DNA of 64,000 nt from Pseudomonadota bacterium (GCA_018261735.1 JAGTRM010000007.1:1-64000); one strand, 5' to 3'. Shown: positions 15,958-23,963, counted from the first letter of the stretch. Notes: generated by a model not told the origin, from the sequence alone. Translations and numbers: made by a program.

Positions 15958-16344
15958 TCACTCGGGGTCATGACAGACTGCCTCGATGTTGTGACCATCG
16001 GGATCAAGCACAAAGGCACCGTAATAGTTTGGGTGGTAGTGAAGACGTAAACCGGGTGCTCCATTATCACGCCCACCGGCGGCAAGGGCTGCCTTGTAGA
16101 AAGCATCGACAAGCGCGCGGCTAGAGACACGGAAGGCAACATGGACCGGCGGAACATTGGGAGTACCGCTCCCAATCCAAAAGTCGGGCTTCGGTGACAC
16201 GCCAAAACCAGCAGCATCGTTGCGCCCTGTCTCAGCAGCCGAAACTTCCATTAGCAATGCGTATCCGATAGGCGCAAGCGCTTTCGAATAAAACAGCTTG
16301 CTCTTTTGAAAATTGCTTACCGCCACACCAGTATGGTCGATCAT
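15958..16344 (-). CDS. VOC-superfamily (glyoxalase/bleomycin-resistance type) protein (integron cassette)
   Basis: 128 residues from MIDHTGVAVSNFQKSKLFY. The paired beta-alpha-beta-beta-beta modules of the VOC fold are seen in IDHTGVAVSNFQKSKLFYSKALAPIGY and, in the second half, HVAFRVSSRALVDAFYKAALAAGG and YYGAFVLDPDGHNIEAVCH. The final D-P-D-G-x-x-x-E supplies a metal-ligand glutamate. Members are metal-dependent lyases, dioxygenases or drug-binding resistance proteins. Closely similar to the VOC cassette at 23957-24349, so the two are related by cassette divergence. Confidence 0.88.
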   Translation of the reverse strand: MIDHTGVAVSNFQKSKLFYSKALAPIGYALLMEVSAAETGRNDAAGFGVSPKPDFWIGSGTPNVPPVHVAFRVSSRALVDAFYKAALAAGGRDNGAPGLRLHYHPNYYGAFVLDPDGHNIEAVCHDPE

Positions 16345-16368
16345 GATAGAGGTTCCTATTGTCGAGAG

Positions 16369-16430
16369 GTTCAACGTTCAAAATCACCGGCATGCGCGGT
16401 TTTTTGCACCGGTCCGGACGATTTAGTCCG
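16369..16430 (-). repeat. attC
   Basis: CAACGTTCAAAATCACCGGC..GCCGGTCCGGACGATTTAGTCC-type repeat between two cassette genes. It shows the TTGAA box and the CACCGG arm shared by the short attC class. Confidence 0.62.
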
Positions 16431-16935
16431 CACGGTGTAATTTATTCCATTTTCTCAGTCTTGCGCAGGCATTGCCATATGGAGAAGACGTGTTGAATTG
16501 AATCATTCTCCCCATAGTCCATTTCCCGTACCAGGGCTGACCGTAAAGGTCATGGTCTGGGTGGCGATCTATAAGTTCCAGGATTCTGTCTTTTGCTTCA
16601 TGCAGCCGCATGACCAGATCACCAAATTGAACGTCTTCATAATCCTTATAGAATTTTTGAGCAAGAAGACCGAGTTCATTCCACTTGAATCCGGTTTCAG
16701 GGAAATCTACTTTTTCTCCAGAATCCATTTTTGAGTGCCACTTGAGCACAAGTTCATTCCAGCCGACAAGATAAGACAGCAAGTCATGGGGACTCATTTT
16801 CCTGCCTGCGACATGCCCATCCATGGATTTATCCACAGTAAATCCGGCGGGAATTTTTTCAATCTCTCCACGTAGCTTCTTGTATTCATTTTTAATTGAG
16901 AAAACAAGTTCAGATTTACTCTGAGGTACTGACAC
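16423..16935 (-). CDS. ClbS/DfsB-family (DUF1706) four-helix protein (integron cassette)
   Basis: 170 residues. It opens with the family pattern SVPQSKSELVFSIKNEYKKL and continues with SPHDLLSYLVGWNELVLKWH, ETGFKWNELGLLAQKFYKDY and a C-terminal GRMIQFNTSSPYGNACARLRKW, the usual ClbS ending. ClbS is the colibactin self-protection cyclopropane hydrolase; most chromosomal homologues have no assigned substrate. In a cassette it could protect against an electrophilic genotoxin, but that is inferred from family only. Confidence 0.87.
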   Translation of the reverse strand: MSVPQSKSELVFSIKNEYKKLRGEIEKIPAGFTVDKSMDGHVAGRKMSPHDLLSYLVGWNELVLKWHSKMDSGEKVDFPETGFKWNELGLLAQKFYKDYEDVQFGDLVMRLHEAKDRILELIDRHPDHDLYGQPWYGKWTMGRMIQFNTSSPYGNACARLRKWNKLHRAD

Positions 16936-16950
16936 GATGATTGCCTCTAT

Positions 16951-17025
16951 GCCTAACGTCCAACCCCAAAGCGGCTCGAGGCGCTGTCCGGTGAATAAAG
17001 TGAACGTGTTTGAGCGCCTTGTCAG
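16951..17025 (-). repeat. attC
   Basis: The R' core GTTAGGC (minus strand; + strand GCCTAACGT at 16951) is intact. The right arm ends TTTGAGCGCCTTGTCAGG. It sits between the ClbS-like and LysE-type cassettes and overlaps the stop of the latter. Confidence 0.72.
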
Positions 17026-17648
17026 GAATTTGCTTTTTTATACAGAGCCAAGAAAACAGCAAGAGAAATAAACGAGGATGCACAAGCACGATTCAATCTC
17101 CTCAACCCTTTGGCTGTCAGCAATCGCGCAGCCTGGGCTCCGCCTGAGGCATAACAAGTCATAACCGCCATATCCAATACTGCAGTCAGTACAGCGAGTG
17201 TAATATATTGAATTGCCTGAGGTTCAGCGGTGTTAATAAATTGGGGAAGAAAAGCCGAAAAAAACAAAAGCCCTTTGGGGTTTGATAGGGCAACCAACAA
17301 ACTTCTACGGAAAGCCTTAGCTGCAGAATAACTTGAATCTTTTATACCAGCATCTAACGAGGTTGGCTTATGTCGCCACAGTTGAATCGCAAGCCAAACA
17401 AGATAAATAACACCGATCCATTTAATGATCGAAAAGAAAAGTTCTGATGCGGCAAGAATAGCACCCAATCCAATAGCGACAGCCCCAATAAGAAGCAGAT
17501 CAGATAAAGCTGCGCCAAGGATCCCCATGCCAGCAACGCACCAGTTTCTGGATGCTCCATTAGCAAGAGCCAATAACATGGTTGGGCCGGGAATAACCGT
17601 GACAGCAAAACAAGCAGCGATATACAAACAGATAGTAGAAATTGTCAT
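17022..17648 (-). CDS. LysE/RhtB-family exporter (integron cassette)
   Basis: 208 residues, six hydrophobic segments. It carries the family motif VTVIPGPTMLLALANGASRN, AALSDLLLIGAVAIGLGAI and SNPKGLLFFSAFLPQFI. This is the more canonical of the two LysE-type cassettes (P-G-P present). Likely an inner-membrane exporter of amino acids or metabolites. Lower GC than the flanking core genes, in keeping with acquisition as a cassette. Confidence 0.88.
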   Translation of the reverse strand: MTISTICLYIAACFAVTVIPGPTMLLALANGASRNWCVAGMGILGAALSDLLLIGAVAIGLGAILAASELFFSIIKWIGVIYLVWLAIQLWRHKPTSLDAGIKDSSYSAAKAFRRSLLVALSNPKGLLFFSAFLPQFINTAEPQAIQYITLAVLTAVLDMAVMTCYASGGAQAARLLTAKGLRRLNRACASSFISLAVFLALYKKANS

Positions 17649-17663
17649 AGGAATCTTCTTTAC

Positions 17664-17740
17664 TGCCTAATGGTTGGACTCAGCCGCGTGCGGAAACCGC
17701 AGGTCGTAGCACATCGGCAAAAGCGAAGCGTTAAACCACA
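17664..17740 (-). repeat. attC
   Basis: Outer cores TGCCTAATG and GCGTTAAAC (R'' reads GTTTAAC on the minus strand, a perfect RYYYAAC). The inner arms are CAGCCGCGTGCGG / CATCGGCAAAAGCG. Confidence 0.68.
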
Positions 17741-17741
17741 G

Positions 17742-18134
17742 CTAGCCGCCGACAGGTGTGCAGAGTTCGACAAGCGTACCGTCGGGGCATCGAACATACG
17801 AGACCACCTGCCCCCAAGGCTTCGCGACCGGCGCACTCAGCTGCCTGGCCCCTGCAGCGATGGCCTTCGCATGCGCGGAGTCAACATTATTGGTGACGAA
17901 CGCGAGTTCGATACCCAAGGGCCGCTCGGATGAATGTGCGGCAACATGACCGGTTGGAAAATTCATTTCGCCCAGCTCATGCGCAGCAAAGGCCAACGTT
18001 GTTTCACCCGTTTCCAACTCACCGTACGTTCCAGACTCGTGAAGAAAGCGCCGTGTGAAACCAAAGGCCTCTTCGAAGAACGCAAGCGATGCCTCAACGC
18101 TCGGAACATAGACGATTGTGTAGCCGAACTTCAT
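17742..18134 (-). CDS. VOC-superfamily protein (integron cassette)
   Basis: 130 residues. VOC features: MKFGYTIVYVPSVEASLAFFEEAFGF at the N terminus and LGIELAFVTNNVDSAHAKAIAAGAR then GQVVSYVRCPDGTLVELCTPV at the C terminus, the usual C-P-D-G-x-x-x-E ending with the metal-ligand glutamate. Such proteins often act as small-molecule-modifying or sequestering enzymes. It is a different subgroup from the VOC cassettes at 15958 and 23957. Confidence 0.88.
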   Translation of the reverse strand: MKFGYTIVYVPSVEASLAFFEEAFGFTRRFLHESGTYGELETGETTLAFAAHELGEMNFPTGHVAAHSSERPLGIELAFVTNNVDSAHAKAIAAGARQLSAPVAKPWGQVVSYVRCPDGTLVELCTPVGG

Positions 18135-18162
18135 GGGTGCACTACCTCAAAGGTTGGTGTGT

Positions 18163-18234
18163 GATCTAATGCCAGCTCTCTGGGGCGCCGCGATAGCGGC
18201 ATCCCTTGGAACGCGTTGTTAGCGCGCACAGTTT
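18163..18234 (-). repeat. attC
   Basis: ATCTAATGCC..GCGTTGTTAGCGC repeat with inner TGGGGCGCCGCGATAGCGGC. The right core GTTAGC is present. Confidence 0.62.
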
Positions 18235-18247
18235 GTAGACAGCATAT

Positions 18248-18916
18248 TCACGTTGCATCTGTAGCCATCTTGGCGCGCCGGGTCAATTCTTTCGCGCTTG
18301 GCTTGTCCTCACCAAGTGAGCCAAACGGAATATCGCCAGCGGGAACATAGGTGCTCATCACAACGCCCGTTGCAGAAACCTTCGAAGCCACGAGCCGCAA
18401 TGCACATGGCCTTGCACCATTTTCAAACAATCGCTTTCCACGGCCAAGAATTACCGGGTACGTCCATACGTTGTATTCGTCAATGAGCGATGCGGCTTGT
18501 AGCGTCTGAATCAGGTTGCCGCTGCCAATGATTTGAAGGTCGTATCCGGGCAGAACCTTGAGCGCGGTTATCGCTGAAACGATGTCATCGTCCAGTACCG
18601 ACGAATTGTTCCACTGCAATGACTTCAAAGTATGGGACGCCACATGCTTTTTCGCCGCATTGAGCGTCCTCGCAATCGGATTATCCTCTGATTGATAAGG
18701 CCAATATGCCTCGAATATTTCGTAGGTTTTGCGACCGAGTACAAGCTCTCGATCTTTACCATCGAAACCAGCCGCAGAAAGATCCATCCCTGCGTCCCCG
18801 AAAGCGAACAACCAACCACCTAGCGTGAAATTTCCGGTTGGATCTTCGGCCGGGCCTCCTGGTGCCTGCATGACACCGTCCAGTGATGTAAATGTGGACG
18901 CAATGAGTTTCCTCAT
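18248..18916 (-). CDS. Dihydrofolate-reductase-like (RibD C-terminal domain) protein (integron cassette)
   Basis: 222 residues. MRKLIASTFTSLDGVMQAPGG is the typical opening of the RibD/DHFR-like family. LVLGRKTYEIFEAYWPYQS, the GYDLQIIGSGNLIQTLQ nucleotide-binding segment and PVILGRGKRLFENG follow. These proteins share the DHFR fold but usually have unassigned NADPH-dependent reductase activity. It is not a classical dfrA or dfrB trimethoprim-resistance cassette. Promoterless, within the array. Confidence 0.88.
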   Translation of the reverse strand: MRKLIASTFTSLDGVMQAPGGPAEDPTGNFTLGGWLFAFGDAGMDLSAAGFDGKDRELVLGRKTYEIFEAYWPYQSEDNPIARTLNAAKKHVASHTLKSLQWNNSSVLDDDIVSAITALKVLPGYDLQIIGSGNLIQTLQAASLIDEYNVWTYPVILGRGKRLFENGARPCALRLVASKVSATGVVMSTYVPAGDIPFGSLGEDKPSAKELTRRAKMATDAT

Positions 18917-18935
18917 ATAACTCTCCTACATTGTG

Positions 18936-19010
18936 CGCGCTAACGTAGCTAACCGGCGCTCTGCCGGCTTTTAGCGCAGGTCGCCTTGAACGCAGGGTGA
19001 GCCCTCACTT
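18936..19010 (-). repeat. attC
   Basis: GCTAACGTAGCTAACCGGCG..CCGCAGGGTGAGCC-type repeat. The + strand GCTAACGT contributes an R' of GTTAGC; the right core is degenerate (GGGTGAGCC). Confidence 0.62.
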
Positions 19011-19027
19011 GATACTTGGCACTCACC

Positions 19028-19510
19028 TCACCCATACGGCGTGCCATCTTTGTGGATGAACTTCCACTTTCCTTCAACGAGTAAAGCTTTGAGGTCGTCA
19101 TCGGGATAGCTTGCCTCATCTCCCGGCGTTCTGTCGCCGACTTCAAGATACACAACTTCTTCCGTGGTTTCGTTGACCAATCGATGGCCGTTGCCTGTAT
19201 TCGCGCGGAAACCGGCGCACATTCCCGGAGAGAGCCGGGTACGGCCTTCGTCGGTGTGAAGTGTTGGGAAACCTTGGAGGATATAGACAAACTCCTCTTG
19301 CTTCGTGTGGGCGTGACGTAGCGCTGAGACCGCATTTGGAGCGAGGCGCGTGAGGTTGATGCCAAAGTTTGTGAGGCCAAAGAGATCGCCAAGGGGGCGC
19401 TTCTCTCTACCCACCATGCGCGACGCGAAAGGCTCAGGATAGACGGAAGGCTTAATGCGTGCCGGCACCTCGGATGCGGTAACAGCGATTGGCTTTGATT
19501 CTTCTGACAT
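19028..19510 (-). CDS. Cupin-domain protein (integron cassette)
   Basis: 160 residues with a single cupin barrel. Motif 1 appears as RHAHTKQEEFVYILQGFPTL (metal-binding His residues and Glu) and motif 2 as GMCAGFRANTGNGHRLVN. The N-terminal IKPSVYPEPFASRMVGREKRPLGDLFGL and the C-terminal DDDLKALLVEGKWKF resemble a cupin family often annotated as sugar-binding or unknown. Enzymatic role not inferable. Confidence 0.85.
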   Translation of the reverse strand: MSEESKPIAVTASEVPARIKPSVYPEPFASRMVGREKRPLGDLFGLTNFGINLTRLAPNAVSALRHAHTKQEEFVYILQGFPTLHTDEGRTRLSPGMCAGFRANTGNGHRLVNETTEEVVYLEVGDRTPGDEASYPDDDLKALLVEGKWKFIHKDGTPYG

Positions 19511-19536
19511 GCGAACCTCGCAAGATGGGGAAATGA

Positions 19537-19607
19537 GGGTTAACGCTTGAATTCACCGGCGATGTGCGGCTTCATGCGTAAGGGTCCCGTGGAATGCTGG
19601 GTTGCGC
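19537..19607 (-). repeat. attC
   Basis: GGTTAACGCTTGAATTCACC..GGAATGCTGGGTTGCGC. It contains the stop codon of the AlaX-like cassette, so the gene reads into its own attC. Confidence 0.68.
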
Positions 19608-20279
19608 AGCATCGGGCTGCGACTGATGATATCCCGGTAATGCGACATGAATCTCGATTCGCTCTTTGTTCTTGCCGACATTCTTTCTTTTTAGAGAAAT
19701 AGAACCAATCTCTCCGGTTCGGCGCACATGCGTTCCGCCGCACGGTACGCGGGAAAAGTCATTGATCATCCAATAACGACGTTCCGTCACTTTGTCTTCA
19801 AACCCGGTAACGATAGGAAGGTCTGCAGCGACAATTGAATTTGCTGCGTCGGCAATATCCGGCAGGATTTCTGAAATGCTTCCGGGCAGGGCGAAATCGA
19901 TGCGGGCTTTGTCCTGGGAGATATGCGCGCCTATCTTTTCTATCCCGGGCAGTTTGCGATAGACAAGCTCCAGGACCAGTTCAGCGGCGAAGTGCAAGCG
20001 CATGAGTTGATAGCGACGTGGCCAATTAATCTCGACTCCCACGGTTTGCCCTGACTTGAGCGAATGCCCATTGGGGAGCGAGTACCAGATGTCAGTCCCA
20101 CGCTTGCTTGCGCGGAGCACTTGGAACCCGCCAATTGTTCCATGGTCGCTTTCCTGCCCGCCGGATAGCGCAAAGAAGATCGTCGAACATAGCAAGACCT
20201 CGCACTCAACAACGGCGGAAACGGTTGTCTCTACGCGAGTAAGGTAGGGGTCTTCCCAGAAAAGCTTGTGAGTAGTCAT
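19572..20279 (-). CDS. AlaX-like alanyl-tRNA editing protein (integron cassette)
   Basis: 235 residues from MTTHKLFWEDPYLTRVETTV. It shows the threonyl/alanyl-tRNA editing fold: FALSGGQESDHGTIG (the SGGQ motif), LMRLHFAAELVLELV (the usual HTALH metal motif reads RLHFA here) and FSRVPCGGTHVRRTGEIG (C-G-G-T-H-V metal-binding motif). Free-standing AlaX proteins hydrolyse mischarged Ser-tRNA(Ala). The altered first histidine motif makes activity uncertain. The C terminus reads into the attC, so the last ~20 residues come from recombination-site sequence. Confidence 0.85.
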   Translation of the reverse strand: MTTHKLFWEDPYLTRVETTVSAVVECEVLLCSTIFFALSGGQESDHGTIGGFQVLRASKRGTDIWYSLPNGHSLKSGQTVGVEINWPRRYQLMRLHFAAELVLELVYRKLPGIEKIGAHISQDKARIDFALPGSISEILPDIADAANSIVAADLPIVTGFEDKVTERRYWMINDFSRVPCGGTHVRRTGEIGSISLKRKNVGKNKERIEIHVALPGYHQSQPDAAQPSIPRDPYA

Positions 20280-20298
20280 GGTTGTTCCGGCTTGCGTG

Positions 20299-20385
20299 GC
20301 CCAACGTCTGAAATCACCGGCCTGCGCGGTTTTCACGCAGCATCCAGCATCCAAAGGGAGCGAGGTTGAGCGCCATGTTGGGCGC
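20299..20385 (-). repeat. attC with both cores intact
   Basis: R' GTTGGGC and R'' GCCCAAC (minus strand) are both perfect matches to GTTRRRY and RYYYAAC. Inner segments are ATCACCGGCCTGCGCGG and CATCCAAAGGGAGCGAGGTTG. Confidence 0.82.
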
Positions 20386-20417
20386 CTCAGCGCAGTGATC
20401 GATATACCGCCCGGTTT

Positions 20418-21116
20418 TTACGCGCGACGAGGATATATTTTCCCGGTCTGCGCCTCCCATTCAGCGATCTTTTTTTCCATGGCCGGAGCGATTTCCTGTT
20501 CAAAAATCTCGTTCATGCTCCGTGCAGTGATAGGAGGAAGCGCCGACTCCGGGGCCGATGGTCCCATCCAGCCACCCGCGGTAGGCAAAAAGTTGGAATA
20601 GATGATTTTCCCTTTTACAGCACGAGCAATTTCGGCAAGTCTATCCGCCGGGCTTAAGGACTGATCACTCAGGTTCGGTATCGCATGAGGCGATTCGACG
20701 GAGCCCGCATCAGAAACCGTTGCAACGAGTTTTCCATTGACGATCACCTGGCCAATGGGCTGGTACTGATGAGCTTTGGCGTAATTGAAATTGACGTTCT
20801 CGCGTGCCTTCTCTTGTTGTTCCCTGAGCTTGACCTCGTTGACCTGGGCCTCCGTCATTTTTACGGCAATGAGCGGCCTACCTTTGCTCTTCACCATGTC
20901 TTCAATGCTATAGACCTGCCCCTCCACTCGGTACTGGCTGGTGGAATGGACATTGTTGCCACTCTCCTTTTCAAAGGCGAGGCGTTCCTGGCCTGCTTGT
21001 GAAATAGTCGTTGTGCCGGCAGTTTTTTCCACAACAGGGGCGACTGTTTGCCGCTTGAAGAAAAGATTGCCGGTTCCCGATGTTGCGAACGTTGCTGTAG
21101 GTTGTTGAATGATCAT
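20418..21116 (-). CDS. Hypothetical protein (integron cassette)
   Basis: 232 residues from MIIQQPTATFATSGTGNLFF. No signal peptide or membrane segment. The N-terminal half is rich in Q, T and S; a charged helical stretch EAQVNEVKLREQQEKAREN occurs mid-protein, then YQPIGQVIVNGKLVATVSDAGS. I do not recognise a family. GC and codon use are close to the host, unlike the AT-rich cassettes nearer intI. Confidence 0.65.
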   Translation of the reverse strand: MIIQQPTATFATSGTGNLFFKRQTVAPVVEKTAGTTTISQAGQERLAFEKESGNNVHSTSQYRVEGQVYSIEDMVKSKGRPLIAVKMTEAQVNEVKLREQQEKARENVNFNYAKAHQYQPIGQVIVNGKLVATVSDAGSVESPHAIPNLSDQSLSPADRLAEIARAVKGKIIYSNFLPTAGGWMGPSAPESALPPITARSMNEIFEQEIAPAMEKKIAEWEAQTGKIYPRRA

Positions 21117-21167
21117 GACTTTACCCCTCCCCGGAGTGCCAACACTCATCGGGTATGGAGCAAGGTA

Positions 21168-21247
21168 TGTGCCAACCGTGGGGCGCAGCGTAAAGTTGGG
21201 TGGCGCGCCGCTTTTGGCGCGCCCCTCTCGAACGCCATGTTAGGTGA
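21168..21247 (-). repeat. attC
   Basis: Outer cores GTGCCAACCG and CATGTTAGGT (R'' ACCTAAC on the minus strand, perfect), with inner stem GGCGCGCC / GGCGCGCC around a TT loop. Confidence 0.8.
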
Positions 21248-21267
21248 GGTTGCTCACCGCATTCCAT

Positions 21268-22203
21268 TCAAAGAGGAATCACGGGAATGCATATCTCGCA
21301 TTCAAATTCCCCTGTCTTGCCATCACAGGCCGCACCCTTCGGGTAGTACTCGAAACATGGGCGACCATCAAGTTGCAGCCCACTGGAAGGCAACCAGTCC
21401 CGAAGTAACGCCGCCCAAGCCTCGCCTACCTGTTCGACTGTGCCCTTGAAACGGAGCACCGCATACTTGCCGCTTGGAATGGTTTTCATGAGCGCACCGC
21501 CAGTTGCCATGAAATCGGGCAACACTTCGGCGCAAGCGTCATATCTGCATTGCTCGGGTGCGGTAATGCTCGGATCGTCGTGGCTGATTCCGTAGCGCGC
21601 GTGATCCGCGCCGAGTTTGTTCATGACAGCCCACGGCACATAGGTTTCCTGCCAGAACCGCGCGATGGGTTCGCCGTAAGGGCCAAGGTGGCGAAAATAG
21701 GCGACACTCGCAGGTTGGCGGTCAATGAGCGTTACTTTCATGATGATCTCCTTGTTCAGTTTTCGGGAGACTTCATGTTCCGCGTACGATGCCTGTAATG
21801 TCTGACTGTGCTTGCTATTCGCCTGACCAGAATTGCTTTTTGCATGGCGTTGTGAGGACTGCTGTTCGCGCCATGTTGTAGGCGAGCATCCAAAGCGGCT
21901 TTTGAACGCGCGCGTAAATGCTTCCGCAGAGCCAAAACCCACCGACAAGGCGATGTTCAGGATTCTCGTGCTGGGCTGAGCCGCAAGCCGCATGGCAGCC
22001 ACCTCGACCCGCCGACGGCGCAGATAGTCGCCGAATGTTTCACCCATCCATGCGGAAAAAAGCCGGTGAAAGTGAAACGAGGAAAAGTGCGCAACTTCAG
22101 CCAAGGTAGCAAGATCGAGTTGCTCATCCAGATGTTCGTCAATGTACGCGAGCACCCGATGCATTCGGCTTTCGTATTCTGAGCGGCTATCGCGGGAAGC
22201 CAT
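21268..22203 (-). CDS. AraC-family regulator with GyrI-like effector domain (integron cassette)
   Basis: 311 residues. The N-terminal double helix-turn-helix of AraC type spans about residues 13-112 (LATLAEVAHFSSFHFHRLFS and ALSVGFGSAEAFTRAFKSRF). A low-complexity linker follows, then a GyrI/SbmC-like domain from about residue 153 (MKVTLIDRQPASVAYFRHLG to the C-terminal FECEICIPV). Such Rob/BmrR-like fusions bind cationic or amphipathic small molecules and regulate efflux or detoxification genes. A complete transcription factor in a cassette may act on genes elsewhere; no target site is visible. Confidence 0.92.
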   Translation of the reverse strand: MASRDSRSEYESRMHRVLAYIDEHLDEQLDLATLAEVAHFSSFHFHRLFSAWMGETFGDYLRRRRVEVAAMRLAAQPSTRILNIALSVGFGSAEAFTRAFKSRFGCSPTTWREQQSSQRHAKSNSGQANSKHSQTLQASYAEHEVSRKLNKEIIMKVTLIDRQPASVAYFRHLGPYGEPIARFWQETYVPWAVMNKLGADHARYGISHDDPSITAPEQCRYDACAEVLPDFMATGGALMKTIPSGKYAVLRFKGTVEQVGEAWAALLRDWLPSSGLQLDGRPCFEYYPKGAACDGKTGEFECEICIPVIPL

Positions 22204-22207
22204 TCAG

Positions 22208-22297
22208 CACCTAACGTTTGAATTCACCGGCGATGCGCGGCTTTATCGCGCAGCATCCAGCGATTGAAAGGAGCGAGGTTGAACGCCAGGTTAGGTT
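22208..22297 (-). repeat. attC
   Basis: R' GTTAGGT and R'' ACCTAAC are intact; inner arms TTTGAATTCACCGGCGATGC and GAAAGGAGCGAGGTTGAAC. It is nearly the same as the sites at 20299 and 22702. Confidence 0.85.
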
Positions 22298-22685
22298 ACA
22301 CATTTACCTTGTATCCCAACGCCAATTCATCGCCGCACATGCCGCGAATACCCCAATTTTGTTTTGGCGTCTCGAAAATTGTGATCTCGACGCTATGCGG
22401 TTCAATTTCTGCCTCGCGGGCGATATTGGCAAACAGAAGGTGAATCAATGCCTTTTTCGCCTCAGTTGAACGCCCCTCAAACATTGAAATTTCAATGATT
22501 GTGTAGTTGTCGCCTCGATCAGGCGGAAAGATAAATTCTGACTTTTCAAGTCCAATGAAACGATGAAATTTCTTGTCAGGAGGATAGGCTAATGCTTCGA
22601 CGACTGCACTGTGGATTGCAGATGAAAGTGAAGATGCTTTTTCCGCAAGTGAAGACTTGAGGCCATAGATTTTAATTTGTGCCAT
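22296..22685 (-). CDS. Tautomerase-family protein (integron cassette)
   Basis: 129 residues from MAQIKIYGLKSSLAEKASSL. The 4-oxalocrotonate-tautomerase/MIF-like fold is indicated by this opening, the KFHRFIGLEKSEFIFP segment and NYTIIEISMFEGRSTEAKKA. An alternative start two codons upstream gives M-P-M-A and would place a proline at position 2, but the known family start is MAQIKIYG, without the catalytic Pro1, so enzymatic tautomerase activity is doubtful. Confidence 0.82.
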   Translation of the reverse strand: MAQIKIYGLKSSLAEKASSLSSAIHSAVVEALAYPPDKKFHRFIGLEKSEFIFPPDRGDNYTIIEISMFEGRSTEAKKALIHLLFANIAREAEIEPHSVEITIFETPKQNWGIRGMCGDELALGYKVNV

Positions 22686-22701
22686 GGGCATCTCCTTGTG
22701 A

Positions 22702-22790
22702 AACCCAACGTGAAGCTAACCAGCGCTGCGCGGCTTTATCGTATGCGTCCAGCGACCGAAGCGAACGGGGTTGAGCGCCAGGTTAGGTTG
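22702..22790 (-). repeat. attC
   Basis: ACCCAACGTG..CAGGTTAGGTTG with inner GCTGCGCGGCTTTATCG and GCGAACGGGGTTGAGCG. R'' contributes the TAA stop codon of the following GNAT gene. Confidence 0.83.
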
Positions 22791-23268
22791 CGTTTCGCGG
22801 CAACCGCATATGAATAAGTGCAACCCGATCTCCTTTCTTGTTTTTCCGCTCCTCGACGGCATATGGCTGAAACCCCAATTGCGGGTAAAGCAGTAGGCCA
22901 GCAACGTTTTGATTGAAACACGACACCGTTACTTCAGCGGCCTGATGTTTTGAGAAAGCAAGGCCAATCATCTGCTCGATGAGGTAGCGCCCCACACCGC
23001 GCCCACGGACTGCCGGCGAAACAATGACGTTTCCAATGGAGCAACAACCGCCAACTTCCCAGCGGTAGAAGTTGGCGAAGGCGACAATTTTACCGCCAAG
23101 CTCTACTACCGTTGAGTCTGAACGCTGTGCAATGGCGTCCTGCAACTGTGATGCAGCCAGCGGGAATGTTGCCTTTGGAAACAAGAAGAACAACTCGTCT
23201 TCGCTTTGCGGAAAGCCGCAAATGACTTGAATGTCTTTCTCGGCAACAGGGCGATGAGTCAGCGACAT
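22783..23268 (-). CDS. GNAT-family N-acetyltransferase (integron cassette)
   Basis: 161 residues. GNAT core: motif D-like VVELGGKIVAFANFYRW, motif A IGNVIVSPAVRGRGVGRYLIEQM (the acetyl-CoA pyrophosphate loop R-G-x-G-V-G) and motif B EVTVSCFNQNVAGLLLYPQLGFQPY. Acetylates an unknown amine, possibly a toxin, antibiotic or metabolite. The stop codon TAA falls inside the attC R'' core. Confidence 0.92.
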   Translation of the reverse strand: MSLTHRPVAEKDIQVICGFPQSEDELFFLFPKATFPLAASQLQDAIAQRSDSTVVELGGKIVAFANFYRWEVGGCCSIGNVIVSPAVRGRGVGRYLIEQMIGLAFSKHQAAEVTVSCFNQNVAGLLLYPQLGFQPYAVEERKNKKGDRVALIHMRLPRNAT

Positions 23269-23276
23269 GCTAAAAG

Positions 23277-23346
23277 CAACCTAATGTTTGACGTGAGAGG
23301 CGGCCCGCTTGCGGGACGTCCGCTTGACGGAGGGGTAAGGGCGCTG
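23277..23346 (-). repeat. attC, degenerate cores
   Basis: CAACCTAATGTTTGACG..CCGCTTGACGGAGGGGTAAGG with inner stem CGGCCCGCTTGCGGGACG. The outer cores carry single changes (CCTAATG, GGGTAAGG). Confidence 0.65.
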
Positions 23347-23348
23347 CT

Positions 23349-23852
23349 TCACGCACAGCCCCCAACTGACTTGGACATGAAACGAACCCACCCAATACGA
23401 CCTTGCTCTCTGATGCCATGGTCGACGAAGCCGGCCTTGGCATAGGCGCTGCGGGCCGACTGATTCTCTTCATCGACGGACAGCGTAAGCAACGGCGACT
23501 CGGGCCAGTTTTCTGCTACCCATGGCGATAGAGCTCTGAGAGCGGCCGACCCAATGCCTTTCCCCTGGCAGGACAGATCAATTCGCATTGCGCTAACGGT
23601 GGCGGAAGTTGGGTTTGCCCACGAGGGCGCACTCGCGCCGCGCTTGAGCACCAGAAAACCCACAACGGTCTGATTCTCGAAGATTGCCAGGCCCGCGATC
23701 TGATTGTCTTGGTTCGCTTTGCAGCTTTCGACCGAACGTTCAACGGTACCAGCGAACTCGATTTGCTGTGAGGTGACTGCAAGCCCCAACACGGCAGCTT
23801 GCTCGGGCGGTGATAGAAGTTGCCACCGCTTTAGAGAGACGAATGAACTCAT
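23349..23852 (-). CDS. GNAT-family N-acetyltransferase (integron cassette)
   Basis: 167 residues from the ATG of MSSFVSLKRWQLLSPPEQAA; the open frame extends upstream through attC sequence. Motif A reads MRIDLSCQGKGIGSAALRAL (Q-G-x-G-I-G) and motif B LTLSVDEENQSARSAYAKAGF, both standard for GNAT acetyltransferases. Not closely similar to the neighbouring GNAT cassette. Substrate unknown. Confidence 0.9.
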   Translation of the reverse strand: MSSFVSLKRWQLLSPPEQAAVLGLAVTSQQIEFAGTVERSVESCKANQDNQIAGLAIFENQTVVGFLVLKRGASAPSWANPTSATVSAMRIDLSCQGKGIGSAALRALSPWVAENWPESPLLTLSVDEENQSARSAYAKAGFVDHGIREQGRIGWVRFMSKSVGGCA

Positions 23853-23871
23853 GGGAAAGGAAATCTTCAGT

Positions 23872-23963
23872 GCTCTAACGTTTGAAATAAGGGGCGCCGA
23901 GGCGCAGCCGAGGGGAGCCAAAAGCTTGCTTTTGGCCGTCCCTGTTGATTGAAGGGTCAGGCA
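23872..23963 (-). repeat. attC, long class
   Basis: GCTCTAACGTTTGAAATAAGG..GATTGAAGGGTCAGGC with inner hairpin CCAAAAGC / GCTTTTGG. It is very close to the site at 27842-27932 and shares the AAAAGC/GCTTTT tip with the solitary attC at 2542. Confidence 0.83.
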
